A DNA stretch of 64,000 bases from Nostoc foliaceum FACHB-393 (GTDB lineage: Bacteria > Cyanobacteriota > Cyanobacteriia > Cyanobacteriales > Nostocaceae). This document shows positions 1-8,459 of this stretch, one piece after another. The stretch is from assembly GCF_014698505.1 (NCBI RefSeq), contig NZ_JACJTD010000019.1, positions 80,119 through 144,118 of the forward strand. Reading direction: 5' to 3'. How positions within the stretch are numbered: the first letter of the stretch is position 1; the number at the start of each line of letters is the position of its first letter. The position numbers and the translations under genes were made by a program. Below the pieces are notes generated by a model, which made no database searches, was not told where the DNA came from, and was given only the letters and a program-made list of their open reading frames with translations.

Positions 1-112
1 TTTTAACTCGGCAATTCATTGGTATGGTGAAGCCTCAAAAGCTCACAAAGTCGCGTTGAGTGCTGTAAAGATGCAGTCTGCTATGGAACGAAATGCTCTT
101 GTTGAGAGCTAG
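1..112 (+). CDS. C-terminal end of an unidentified protein, possibly ChaB-like
   Basis: A reading frame open from the left edge ends at TAG 110-112 and gives about 36 residues, including the stretch KAHKVALSAVKMQ. This faintly resembles the C-terminal AHKVAWAAVK motif of ChaB-family proteins, but the piece is too short to assign. The rest of the gene lies outside the window. The 94 bases between this stop and hisIE are AT-rich and could hold the hisIE promoter. Confidence 0.35.
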   Translation, partial: FNSAIHWYGEASKAHKVALSAVKMQSAMERNALVES

Positions 113-206
113 ATAAGATAGTGCAATAAAAAAAACATGCCAGTTGCTCTATTCAGAATGGTATCGTGAATCCATAAATTATTCTCATTAGAGCAAACTA
201 GCTGGT

Positions 207-857
207 ATGTCTTCTAACGATTCGCGCTCACTGCATTACACCATCCCTGTTGAGGAAATTCGCTACGATGAACGGGGTCTGGTGCCTGCAATTGTCCAAG
301 ATTATTTGGATGGTACTATCCTGATGATGGCGTGGATGAATCAAGAGTCGTTACAAAAGACTTTGGAAACTGAAGAAACTTGGTTTTGGAGCCGTTCCCG
401 GCAAGAATTGTGGCATAAGGGAGCGACTTCTGGGCATATTCAAAAAGTGCAAAGTATCCGTTATGACTGTGATAGTGATGCGCTGCTCATAGGGGTAGAA
501 CAATTAGGAGATGTTGCCTGCCATACTGGAGAACGCAGCTGCTTTCACCAAATAGAAGGGAGAATTGCCCCACCGCCAGGGGATACATTGTCGCAATTAT
601 TTCAAATAATATGCGATCGCCGCGATAATCCTACTGAAAGTTCTTATACCTGTAAACTATTCGCAGGTGGTGATAACAAAATTTTGAAAAAGATTGGTGA
701 GGAAACTGCTGAGGTGGTAATGGCCTTTAAGGATGATGAAGCAGATGCGATCGCAGGTGAAGTGGCTGATTTGCTTTATCATACTTTGGTTGCCTTAGCT
801 CACCATCAAGTTGATTTGAAAGCGGTGTATCGCAAGTTGCAAGAACGTCGCCAGTAA
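207..857 (+). CDS. hisIE: Bifunctional phosphoribosyl-AMP cyclohydrolase / phosphoribosyl-ATP pyrophosphatase HisIE
   Basis: This 216-residue cytosolic enzyme performs the second and third steps of histidine synthesis: PR-ATP to PR-AMP by the C-terminal HisE domain, then ring opening by the N-terminal HisI domain. The HisI half (about 15-120) has the expected motifs [27 protein letters not shown] and the Cys pair in [14 protein letters not shown] that bind zinc and magnesium. The HisE half (about 125-215) has [13 protein letters not shown] and EVADLLYH, the acidic metal-binding helices. The length is normal for the fused bacterial form. The gene stands alone, with no other his gene in the window, which is usual in cyanobacteria where his genes are scattered. 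Confidence 0.95.
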   Translation: MSSNDSRSLHYTIPVEEIRYDERGLVPAIVQDYLDGTILMMAWMNQESLQKTLETEETWFWSRSRQELWHKGATSGHIQKVQSIRYDCDSDALLIGVEQLGDVACHTGERSCFHQIEGRIAPPPGDTLSQLFQIICDRRDNPTESSYTCKLFAGGDNKILKKIGEETAEVVMAFKDDEADAIAGEVADLLYHTLVALAHHQVDLKAVYRKLQERRQ

Positions 858-971
858 AGAATATAGGCAAATAAATGAGCGAGTCGGGGAAGTAAATACA
901 AAACTTTCTTCCCTAACTTCGCCAGTCTCTAAAATTCAACAAGTGTGCCGTTTTTTATTGGCTATGCTGGG

Positions 972-1865
972 TTAACTTAAGCGTGTACCTAAAGGTTGAA
1001 CCTCTCTGGCTAAACCAATATGTGCTAACGACAATGAGATATTGTTAAACTTTACTCCAGCTAAAGCCCACTGAAGTTCAAGTGTCCCCACCCAGAAACG
1101 CGCCCGGTCGATGACATCTGGTAACATCGGATAGTCGCTTTCCATACGCCGCACAATACTTTCTCCGTAATTACAGAGTTGCACTGCAATATCACAAGCT
1201 GCATCTCCCAAACCAGCCGTACCAAAATCAATCAGACCGCTGATGCTTTCTGAAATCGGGTCAAATAGAATGTGATACACTGGCTTGTCGCCATCTATCA
1301 GTACGGGCGTGTAGCTGAGGTCAAGTTCACCTGTAATTACGGGTGCAAAAAGTTCGTGTATCCAAGTTTGCTGATGACGCCACAGGTGAGGAAAGAGAGT
1401 TTCCTGAACTTGCTCATACAACTGCAACCAATCTTCACAAGAACGTTCTGCACCAGAAGAAGACACCCCAGCATTAACTAAAACTTCATTTGGGATGCTG
1501 TGTAATTGTTGATGAAATCTAGCTAGTTGGAAGATGATATGCTCTTGTGATGCATCACTCAGCTTCAGCAAGGTGTTACGAGATAGCGGTTCGCCTTTAA
1601 TAAATCTATAGCTAGCAAAGCCTTCTTCCAGGTATTCAAAGTGGGGAACTCGCAGTTCAACATATTTTTGTACCACTTCTAATACCTTAGCTTCATGGGA
1701 AAGTACCTGTTTTCCCCAGTCATCTTTGGCAAAACGACATACAAGCTCATGATTAACAATCACCACATCGTTAACCATTCCATCTTGATTAAAGTCAAGA
1801 TGCTCAACAGAGATATTGGGATAGATAGCACCAATTTTTTCGATATACGAAGCAGGAATATTCAT
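972..1865 (-). CDS. APH-fold phosphotransferase family protein
   Basis: The 297-residue product has the aminoglycoside/choline kinase fold. The N-lobe starts with a DFNQDGMVNDVVIVN segment in the ATP-binding position. The C-lobe has the Brenner-type loop LIDGDKPVYHILFD and the metal-binding LIDFGTAGLGDAACDIA. The usual HGDxxxxN loop here reads DGDKPVYH: the catalytic-base Asp is kept while the preceding His is Asp and the Asn is His (the Asn-to-His change is common in this family). The substrate cannot be told from sequence; aminoglycoside resistance should not be assumed. It is convergent with hisIE and monocistronic. The start ATG at 1865 follows an AT-rich gap. Confidence 0.75.
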   Translation of the reverse strand: MNIPASYIEKIGAIYPNISVEHLDFNQDGMVNDVVIVNHELVCRFAKDDWGKQVLSHEAKVLEVVQKYVELRVPHFEYLEEGFASYRFIKGEPLSRNTLLKLSDASQEHIIFQLARFHQQLHSIPNEVLVNAGVSSSGAERSCEDWLQLYEQVQETLFPHLWRHQQTWIHELFAPVITGELDLSYTPVLIDGDKPVYHILFDPISESISGLIDFGTAGLGDAACDIAVQLCNYGESIVRRMESDYPMLPDVIDRARFWVGTLELQWALAGVKFNNISLSLAHIGLAREVQPLGTRLS

Positions 1866-2020
1866 AGTAGATTATGACAACAAACAAAAAATCAAAATTT
1901 ATCGGACTTTTAGCCCGATCACAGCGATTTAAATGATTTGTCCGTTTGTTGTATCAACGTACCACTATGATTTAACTCCCTATAAAATCGCTAAACATGA
2001 GCATAATACCATTTTGGTGA

Positions 2021-3292
2021 TTACTCGGCCAAAATTCGATTGAGATACTGTAAAATTGCCACAGCGATCGCCACACTCAAGATGAAGCCTAACCATAAAC
2101 TATTAGTAATAATTTGTGGTTGATCTAATGCCCATCCACCCAATGGATGACCAATAAAAGAGCCAACAGCCCAGCACAAAGCGTTGATGGAAAAATAAAC
2201 GCCGCGTTGATTTTCCGGGGCTAACTCAGTGACTAAAGAGGCAGCAGATGGGTTGTAGGAAACAATCGCCACAGCAAATACTCCTAATGCCAATATTGCC
2301 CAAACTAGATGATGAGATGGGGCAGTGCCGCTTACCCAAATGAGGGCAAAACCAATTGCCCAAAGAATGGCGGAGACAGTGAGCGCAAGTGTGTGTGAGC
2401 AGCGTTTTAACACACTGGTAACAGGCAACTGACAGATAATGGCGAACACCAGATGCCAAGCAAATAAAACACTAATCGTAGTTTGAGCAAATCCTTCGGT
2501 AGTACTTTTTATAACAAAGTTTTTGAAGTAAAGCGGCAGGGTGCTGTGGATTTGAGAAATATAGATTGTAAAGAATATATTAACTGCTATGTAGACCAGG
2601 AAACGGCGATCGCTTAATACTGCCATCCAAGAAGCAAAAAGTTCTATCTTTTCAGATTTCCCTATCTGCTGTTGTTCGGTTTCACTAATTCCCACATAGA
2701 CAACCCCAAAAAATACCAAAAAAGAGATGGCATCAATGACAAATAGCCATCGATAACTCCCAATTATCGCGATCAAAAACCCAGCAAGTACAATTCCTAT
2801 AGCTAACCCAAGATTATCAGCTAGTCGAGCGATCGCAAAAGTTTCGCGGCGATTGTCAATTTGGCTAGCGTCAGCAACAACAGCTTCAGCAGCCGGCCAA
2901 TAGAAACCTATCCCTAAACCACCAATCAAGCTACCGATTACCAAAATCGTAAAATTATTGGTTGCAGCTAACACTAGAGAAGCAATTGCTGAAATCGCCG
3001 TCGCTAGCAACAAAGTGCGGCGACGTCCCCAGTGTCCAGAATCAGCCAAAGAACCACCTACAATCCGCCCTACAATGCCGGAAATCGAAGCGCTACCCAA
3101 GGCTACCCCAACACTGGTTGCAGATAAACCAACTTGATTTACAAAAAAGATCGGAGCGTAAAACAGGGTACAGCCGGTGCCAACTTCCGACAGAAATCTA
3201 CCAATTGCAAAAACCCATACCTGAGGATGTATCGAGGGCAGCCACGATGATAACTGAGATTGAGAAGCTAATTTCATGAGTTTAAATGTCAT
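2021..3292 (-). CDS. Major facilitator superfamily transporter
   Basis: A 423-residue inner-membrane protein with about 12 hydrophobic segments in two halves around a central cytoplasmic loop near residues 200-225 (ETEQQQIGKSEKIE). The first half carries the MFS motif-A region after helix 2, GGSLADSGHWGRRR, and a glycine-rich helix GSLIGGLGIGFYWPAAEA. The pattern fits the drug-efflux/sugar-porter type MFS 1 family, but the substrate is unknown. The predicted start MTFKLMKLASQ may be preceded by a weak signal; Met6 is an alternative. It is separated from the APH-fold gene by 155 bases and is probably transcribed alone. Confidence 0.85.
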   Translation of the reverse strand: MTFKLMKLASQSQLSSWLPSIHPQVWVFAIGRFLSEVGTGCTLFYAPIFFVNQVGLSATSVGVALGSASISGIVGRIVGGSLADSGHWGRRRTLLLATAISAIASLVLAATNNFTILVIGSLIGGLGIGFYWPAAEAVVADASQIDNRRETFAIARLADNLGLAIGIVLAGFLIAIIGSYRWLFVIDAISFLVFFGVVYVGISETEQQQIGKSEKIELFASWMAVLSDRRFLVYIAVNIFFTIYISQIHSTLPLYFKNFVIKSTTEGFAQTTISVLFAWHLVFAIICQLPVTSVLKRCSHTLALTVSAILWAIGFALIWVSGTAPSHHLVWAILALGVFAVAIVSYNPSAASLVTELAPENQRGVYFSINALCWAVGSFIGHPLGGWALDQPQIITNSLWLGFILSVAIAVAILQYLNRILAE

Positions 3293-3764
3293 AGTTTAGT
3301 GACATTTTTGTAATTCTTATCATTGGCTGCTATTTTCCTCACTCATTCCACAGGGTTTCCACAGGGATTTTAGCAGTTTTCCACAGGTGCTCTACGAGTC
3401 AATAGGCTGTTGCCGTCTTACTGGGGATTGTTAATTAACAGTGCTAAGGAACTTCAAGGACTGAGTTTTTGTAAAGTAAAGTAACGAAAAATCGGTTCTA
3501 ACGCTGATTACTTCGTTCTTGTTTATTTTTTATACAATCGTTTTTAACATTTCGCAGCATTGACAAACCCACCCCCTCTTGGCGCACAATGATTCGGCTT
3601 GCTTTTGTAATCCGTTCAACCGTTGGCATCAAATGTGTAAAATATATTACCACCAGATGTAAGCGTAGATTGGCGGGATAGCGAAAGAGCGTGTGAGGTA
3701 GCCTTAAGCCGCTTCACCGCAAGCAACTTGTCCCTCTTGATTATCCTCATAGGAGGAAAATCTC
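3293..3764. other. Intergenic region with three TTCCACAGG motifs and a strong ribosome binding site
   Basis: No gene is seen. Three copies of TTCCACAGG occur at 3346-3354, 3357-3365 and 3379-3387; the third sits in TTTTCCACAGG, which matches the cyanobacterial DnaA box TTTTCCACA. Three boxes with no dnaA or dnaN nearby are not enough to call an origin. The right end holds AGGAGG at 3751-3756, eight bases before the DUF2811 start codon. Confidence 0.5.
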
Positions 3765-4019
3765 ATGAAAGCAACGGTTAGCATCTTTACTGAAATTCCC
3801 GAAACACTCCACGAATCCTTAAAAAACTACTTAGAAACCCATCCCGATTGGGATGAAAACAGAGTATTGACGGCGGCGCTATCATTGTTTTTACTCCAAA
3901 ATGGAGATAGCGATCGCCGTGCTGCTCGAGTCTATCTGGAAACTTTGTTCCACCACTCCACAGTAGAAATTCCCAGCATCGATTCACCCGCAACAGCTAA
4001 TCTACTAGACACCCCATAG
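3765..4019 (+). CDS. DUF2811 family small protein
   Basis: An 84-residue protein with the pattern IPETLHESLKNYLETHPDW and VLTAALSLFLLQNGD, typical of the cyanobacterial DUF2811 family. The alternating helical pattern looks like a short ribbon-helix-helix-like or helical bundle protein, but no function is established. The start is fixed by an excellent ribosome binding site, AGGAGG at 3751-3756, suggesting strong translation. The last 20 residues are poorly conserved in character (IDSPATANLLDTP). It is monocistronic. Confidence 0.8.
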   Translation: MKATVSIFTEIPETLHESLKNYLETHPDWDENRVLTAALSLFLLQNGDSDRRAARVYLETLFHHSTVEIPSIDSPATANLLDTP

Positions 4020-4592
4020 GTACTGGTATGAACGGCGTTATTCTGGCTCATGCCCTAATAGGGGCACGTCAAACCGTGCCCCATAAATGGGATTTTGATC
4101 CAAAGCGATCGGCCATGTTGGGGCAATATTACAACAAAAAAGATCAGTAGATTCTGATCCTTAAAGAGGTTCCAATAGTTTCTCCTGTTGCCAAAACTAC
4201 TAGTTGGTAATAGCGCAAGATTTAAAATTGAGGCAAGACTTGAATATATTAGTTGACCGTTAGTACTTGTTGTATAGCGGTTTTCTTTTGGATACAAACA
4301 CGTTAGTAGGGGCGCATAGCTGTGCGCCCCTACTAACTCCAACCTCAGCACCGTTATATCTTCCAAAACAGTCATATGCAAAGAAATATTTTCCAGTGGA
4401 CTCTCCTTCCTGCCCACTGTCTTAAACAGATAAATAAATATCTCAAATAATTGCCTGGTCTGTATTTGAGTAATATCTACCTATTTTGATTGTCTAAAAT
4501 TTGTCTTTTACCGAAGCCAAATAAATTCACTAATCTCTCCGCCAAGAGTCAACAGTCAACAGTCAAGAGTTAAAAAACTCTAGACTGTTGAC
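4020..4592. other. Intergenic region with dispersed palindromes
   Basis: No convincing gene. A minus-strand frame of 120 codons here runs through the palindromes and has no recognisable protein character. Three inverted repeats fill the region: GGGGCACG/CGTGCCCC (4061-4082), a 15-bp perfect stem at 4302-4337, and the nested repeat at 4546-4594 listed below. Confidence 0.6.
4302..4337. repeat. Perfect 15-bp dispersed hairpin
   Basis: Arms GTTAGTAGGGGCGCA and TGCGCCCCTACTAAC are perfectly complementary around a 6-base loop. Hairpins with TAGGGGCGCA-type arms are widely dispersed in Nostoc-type genomes; no T tract follows, so it is not a clear terminator. Confidence 0.8.
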
Positions 4593-4594
4593 TC
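4546..4594 (-). terminator. Nested hairpins at the end of the response regulator gene
   Basis: The outer arms GAGTCAACAGTC (4546-4557) and GACTGTTGACTC (4583-4594) enclose an inner hairpin AGAGTT-AAAA-AACTCT (4566-4581). The left outer arm is part of a GTCAACA heptamer tandem repeat, and the right arm overlaps the regulator's stop codon. It probably ends minus-strand transcription, although the T-run lies in the loop rather than after the stem. Confidence 0.45.
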
Positions 4595-5318
4595 AGGACT
4601 TAGCTTCCAATTGCTGGGGGTGAGCAGGAGATTCAAACTTATACCCTACACCACGTACAGTTTGAATTAATGCTGGCTGACTAGCATCAATTTCAATCTT
4701 CTTGCGAATTTGTCCGATATGGACATCTACAACCCGTTGATCGCCGACATATTCATAATCCCATACCTCTTGGATTAGCTCCGCACGCCGCCAAACTCGA
4801 CCTGGATGACTGGCTAAAAAATGTAACAAGTCAAATTCCAGAGCAGTTAAAGGTACTGCTTGGTTATTAAGTGCCACCTCCCGTCGCACTGGATCAATCA
4901 TAAGTTTTTCAAATACCAAGCGTTTCTGCTCGGCAGTAGTTATCACTCGTTGACGCCTCAAAATAGCTCCAACTCTGACTTCTAACTCTCCTAGCCCAAA
5001 AGGCTTGGTGAGATAGTCGTCAGCACCTTTAGCAAAGCCGCGAATTTTGTCAGCTTCGTCAGCACGGCTAGTCAACATCAGAACAAACACACCATTACGA
5101 CTTTGCATCTCTTGGCAGAGGTTAAACCCAGTGACATCTGGTAAATTCACATCTAGAATCACCAAATCGGGGTTAAATTGCTCAAATAGAGTTAAGGCTG
5201 TCTTTCCATCTTCGGCAGCCTCTACCTGATAGTTCTGCTTAATCAGAAAGCGTTGGATTAAATTCCGAACCGCAGGGTCGTCGTCTACTACAAGAATCTT
5301 GGCAGGAGCCATGACCAT
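4593..5318 (-). CDS. OmpR/PhoB-family two-component response regulator
   Basis: About 241 residues: a receiver domain (to about 125) with the acidic pocket VVDDD, phospho-acceptor Asp in VILDVNLPD, the Thr/Ser switch in MLTSRADE and Lys in DYLTKPF, followed by a winged-helix DNA-binding domain (about 135-235) ending in QTVRGVGYKFE. The open frame extends to a TTG at 5330, but ATG codons at 5318 and 5312 (reading MAPAKILVVDDD) are better starts; 5318 is used here. It is close in type to cyanobacterial RpaA/RpaB/ManR-class regulators but does not match what I recall of RpaA or RpaB, so no symbol is given. No histidine kinase lies beside it, an orphan arrangement common in cyanobacteria. Confidence 0.9.
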   Translation of the reverse strand: MVMAPAKILVVDDDPAVRNLIQRFLIKQNYQVEAAEDGKTALTLFEQFNPDLVILDVNLPDVTGFNLCQEMQSRNGVFVLMLTSRADEADKIRGFAKGADDYLTKPFGLGELEVRVGAILRRQRVITTAEQKRLVFEKLMIDPVRREVALNNQAVPLTALEFDLLHFLASHPGRVWRRAELIQEVWDYEYVGDQRVVDVHIGQIRKKIEIDASQPALIQTVRGVGYKFESPAHPQQLEAKS

Positions 5319-5888
5319 TACTTTGCACAAAAATTCGTAAGATTAACAAGAGGGTTGCGTAAAAACGCAGTTGCCACTTTAGGACTAACTAAGAATCTAC
5401 ATGGCTACGGTATGAGAATCCTGATCATTCAAAAATAAATACTCTAATCAGGTTCTTGACACCAAGACACGTTCTTGATCCCAGTTAGGTGGTAACTTAA
5501 AACGTTTCAATTTTAAATCGATATGCGGTTATATACCACAAGCGATTATTCAGTATAATTAAAAAAAACTCTATTAGGGCACAGTAAGTTGCCAAATTTG
5601 AAACAGAAAAGTTGATTTCTTCATAAAAACTATGTGTTTTAGGTACTCTCCGTTCAAATTCTAGATTAGAGCCAGAATTAGGCAACGACATGAGGGTATA
5701 CACGGAGTTATGGTGATATGTTAAAGTGACTATAGTTGAAATTACAAAGTCGATCAAACTAACCCGTGCTACTATCCTGGTAGGGCATAAAATAGGTCGA
5801 GACTTTAGTTTCGATCAAAATAAAACCTAAAGCTGTTTTTTCTTCGACAAAAGACTGCCGCTGACTGAGGCTGAAGTAACAAACTCCC
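5319..5888. other. Divergent intergenic region
   Basis: This 570-base gap separates the minus-strand regulator and the plus-strand CPP1-like gene and must contain both promoters. A minus-strand 86-codon frame at 5497-5757 has no ribosome binding site or recognisable composition and is not called. No repeat or RNA structure stands out. Confidence 0.5.
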
Positions 5889-6515
5889 ATGAGCGATCAA
5901 AATCCCTACGAAAAACTTGGGGTATCAGAAGAGGCTAGCTTCGATGAAATTCAGGATGCTCGTAATCGCCTATTCGAGCAACATAGTGGCGATGCCAAGC
6001 ATTTAGAAGTAATTGAAGCAGCTTACGATGCGATTTTAATGGATCGCTTACGGATGCGCCAGGAAGGTAAAATTAAAGTCCCTGAGCGTATCAGGTTTCC
6101 CGAATTGCGCGTGCAATCGCCTCCAAAAGAAAGTCCAACCCCTCGCGAGCAGTCACCTGCATGGCTGCAACGCATGCTGGATCAGCCAACGCCTGCGGAT
6201 ATACTCTTACCAGGAGCTTGGTTTCTTGGTTTGAGTTCTATTAGCCTGTTTTATCCAGAGGGAGGCGATCAGGTTTTGCAGTTAGCATTGGTAGTTGGGG
6301 TAGGCACCAGTATTTACTTTCTCAATCGTAAGGAAGGCAAATTTGGCAGAGCAGTTTTGTTCACCCTGGTCAGTTTAATAATTGGCTTAATCGCTGGGGG
6401 ACTAGTTGCTAGCTGGCTATTACCACAAATATCATTTGCCAGTCTGGGAACCAATCAGTTCTCTACTGTGGTGACTTTTATATTGCTGTGGTTGGTTAGT
6501 AGCTTTCTACGCTAA
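5889..6515 (+). CDS. CPP1-like J-like domain membrane protein (DUF3353)
   Basis: The 208-residue protein begins with a J-like domain (about 5-60: NPYEKLGVSEEASFDEIQDARNRL...) that lacks the HPD tripeptide needed to stimulate Hsp70, then a linker and three to four transmembrane segments (about 105-205). This is the architecture of CPP1/CDF1-like proteins, which in plants stabilise protochlorophyllide oxidoreductase in the chloroplast envelope or thylakoid; the cyanobacterial role is inferred by homology to be a membrane chaperone. It is monocistronic and followed by a good terminator. Confidence 0.85.
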   Translation: MSDQNPYEKLGVSEEASFDEIQDARNRLFEQHSGDAKHLEVIEAAYDAILMDRLRMRQEGKIKVPERIRFPELRVQSPPKESPTPREQSPAWLQRMLDQPTPADILLPGAWFLGLSSISLFYPEGGDQVLQLALVVGVGTSIYFLNRKEGKFGRAVLFTLVSLIIGLIAGGLVASWLLPQISFASLGTNQFSTVVTFILLWLVSSFLR

Positions 6516-6585
6516 ATTACTACTGGTAAGCAAGTTTCTATAAAGAAGACGTGGTTTATGTGTGTTCTTCTTAAATAATAAAATC

Positions 6586-6613
6586 AGGAGTCAGAATACC
6601 TTTTCTGACTCCT
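6586..6613 (+). terminator. Intrinsic terminator of the CPP1-like gene
   Basis: Arms AGGAGTCAGAA and TTCTGACTCCT form a perfect 11-bp stem with a 6-base loop, followed by ATTTTAATTTT. Confidence 0.75.
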
Positions 6614-6813
6614 ATTTTAATTTTCAACCTGAATGCTGATTAGATTATAAAAATGTTGTCTGAAAACCCTAAAGTTGAAACCTAAATCCACATTCCGCAG
6701 GTTAGTTAACAAAGAAAATAGTATTTTCGACAAGATATCAACAGCTTGATACAGCGACCTAGTTTTAAAAGTACCGATGAAGATTTTTATACCAAGATAG
6801 CTAAAAAGTAAAA

Positions 6814-6838
6814 CTGCTCTGGCCTGCGCCCAGAGCAG
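6814..6838 (-). terminator. Intrinsic terminator of the DUF4360 gene
   Basis: CTGCTCTGG and CCAGAGCAG pair perfectly; on the minus strand the stem is followed by TTTTACTTTTT. It lies about 110 bases after the DUF4360 stop. Confidence 0.7.
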
Positions 6839-6945
6839 AATTTAAACAGAGGAGGTTTATTTCGGGACTTAATAGTTAGTGTTGTCCCGGTTCAGGTACA
6901 CCCTTCCAAAGCTAAGAGTTTGGTTGCTCCTTGCTTTAAAAAGAC

Positions 6946-7554
6946 CTAAGTACACTTGCGATATTTGATGTGATAAACCAAACCACGGTGGGCGAGGTCA
7001 AAGGAGTCAACAGTCGCCATCCCTTGACCATTGGCGGTCATCGCAGCATTCACCCGCATATTTACACTGTCGCCACAGCGTGACCAGACATCAGCCACAG
7101 TCACTAATTGATCTCGAACGTTGTAGTCTCTTTCGCCGTTAAATGTCCTAGAAAAAACAGGGCCACGTTGACCAGCAAAAAAGTACTCTGCTCTTAGTCT
7201 GCCAATTGTGGCGGGAGCAACATAGCCCCGATAATCAGCATCGTAGAGGGAAATTTGAAAGCCTTGGGGTACTTGAATCGGAATGCTCAAGTTACAGCTT
7301 TTGCGTCTTTCTGCTGTCTTATTCCCCAGAGCTATAAACTTATCGAATAGAATACTTAGCTCTTGGCCATCGGGACTCACACCCACACTAGCAGATCCTT
7401 CAGGGCAACCGTTACCACCATATTCTGCACCTAAAATTTCAACTTTGTCGTTAGCAAAAGCAGGGCCGATAGAAGCCGTCATCAGTGTAGCCGTAGCCAG
7501 AAAAGCTTTTATAAAATTGTTAGATGTTTTCTTGAAGTTTTGATTATTCATCAC
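6946..7554 (-). CDS. Secreted DUF4360 protein
   Basis: The 202-residue product has a signal peptide (hydrophobic core FIKAFLATATLMTASIGPAFA, cleavage expected after AFA near residue 35) and then a single DUF4360 domain. Typical family features are GNGCPEGSASVGVSPDGQELSILFDKF, RKSCNLSIPIQVPQGFQISLYDADYRGY, and late Cys residues (WSRCGD, YRKCT) that probably form disulphides. It is expected outside the inner membrane. The function of DUF4360 is unknown; members occur in fungi and bacteria as small secreted proteins. Confidence 0.85.
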   Translation of the reverse strand: MMNNQNFKKTSNNFIKAFLATATLMTASIGPAFANDKVEILGAEYGGNGCPEGSASVGVSPDGQELSILFDKFIALGNKTAERRKSCNLSIPIQVPQGFQISLYDADYRGYVAPATIGRLRAEYFFAGQRGPVFSRTFNGERDYNVRDQLVTVADVWSRCGDSVNMRVNAAMTANGQGMATVDSFDLAHRGLVYHIKYRKCT

Positions 7555-8459
7555 TCACCTGTCTTGAGTATTTTCAATAGTATTAAATCCAAATTAGATG
7601 CGACCAATTTCGGAAATCTCTGAGGCTATTTATAAAAGATAAAGGGGAAACAATCCTGTAGAAGAATAACTGTAAGATTCAAATACAAAGTATATTTACT
7701 GAGTAATAATGTCTTGCATTCAGTATTTTTGAACTCTACTTGGTATTTCTTGGTTATTAATCATTTTCGAACTCCAGTAAACTAAGTTACCCTCGTCAGG
7801 TGAAATTCACCTTTAACTTTTTACATAACTTACTATGCCTGGATTTTCCACTTGCGAGAAATCCAGGTATTGCTAAGAGGCTATTTATAAAGTAAATCTA
7901 AAGGAGGGTCATCAGGTAAAAAGGCAACGATACAATACTGTTTATGCAGTATATATACATAGTAAGCAATAACGCGAAAGCCTTATTCTACAGACCTTAG
8001 TGACTCAGAATGAGCAATTTTAGCTCCTTTGATTCCACCAGCTAAACGCGGTGGACATCCCCGAACAACTGATATGCGATCCTTATCCCTAATAGGGATT
8101 TTAGTTGATTGCGATCGCTTCTCTCTGAAAACCCTGCCTTATTTGGTTTTCAAGGTTTAATAGCGCAGGGTGCGAAACCATAACATAAAGAGTGGCAATT
8201 GTGCTAGACGAAAATAGCTGAAAGCCATTCTACATAAGCTGCGCGGATATTTGAAAGATTATACAGCCGTCAAGTCCTTAAGCTCAAGTACAGACTTTCT
8301 TTTATTCCTAGCGAAAACAATTGCCACCCCTCAAACCTCTGCGTTTCACTTTTAACCCTAAATTTGCCACGATGCACCAAACTGTACCTAGCTGACCTTA
8401 AAGCGATGCCTGGGTTGGGCGACATCTACGCACTTTCTATGATGATATCGTTATAAAAC
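7555..8459. other. Long gene-free region
   Basis: No coding frame is convincing in 905 bases. A 15-bp direct repeat GAGGCTATTTATAAA occurs at 7622-7636 and 7877-7891. A long-range inverted repeat (8192-8327) is listed separately. Promoter sequences of the DUF4360 gene must lie at the left end. Confidence 0.5.
8192..8327. repeat. 136-base element bounded by a 16-bp interrupted inverted repeat
   Basis: GTGGCAATTGT (8192-8202) pairs with ACAATTGCCAC (8317-8327), and the next five bases GCTAG (8203-8207) pair with CTAGC (8308-8312), leaving a 4-base GAAA bulge on one side. The enclosed 100 bases show no coding potential. It could be a structured RNA or a small mobile-element relic. Confidence 0.5.

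Larger units (their letters stand above)
6516..6945. other. Convergent intergenic region with two terminators
   Basis: No gene is seen in these 430 bases. The region contains one terminator for each flanking gene (6586-6613 on plus and 6814-6838 on minus). Confidence 0.6.

Noticed and set aside
3293..3764. Replication origin
   Set aside because: Three boxes and no dnaA, dnaN or AT-rich unwinding element pattern; insufficient.
4055..4417. 120-codon minus-strand frame
   Set aside because: It is composed of inverted-repeat DNA, lacks a ribosome binding site and has no family character.
5497..5757. 86-codon minus-strand frame between two promoters
   Set aside because: No start signal, odd composition and no neighbours in support.
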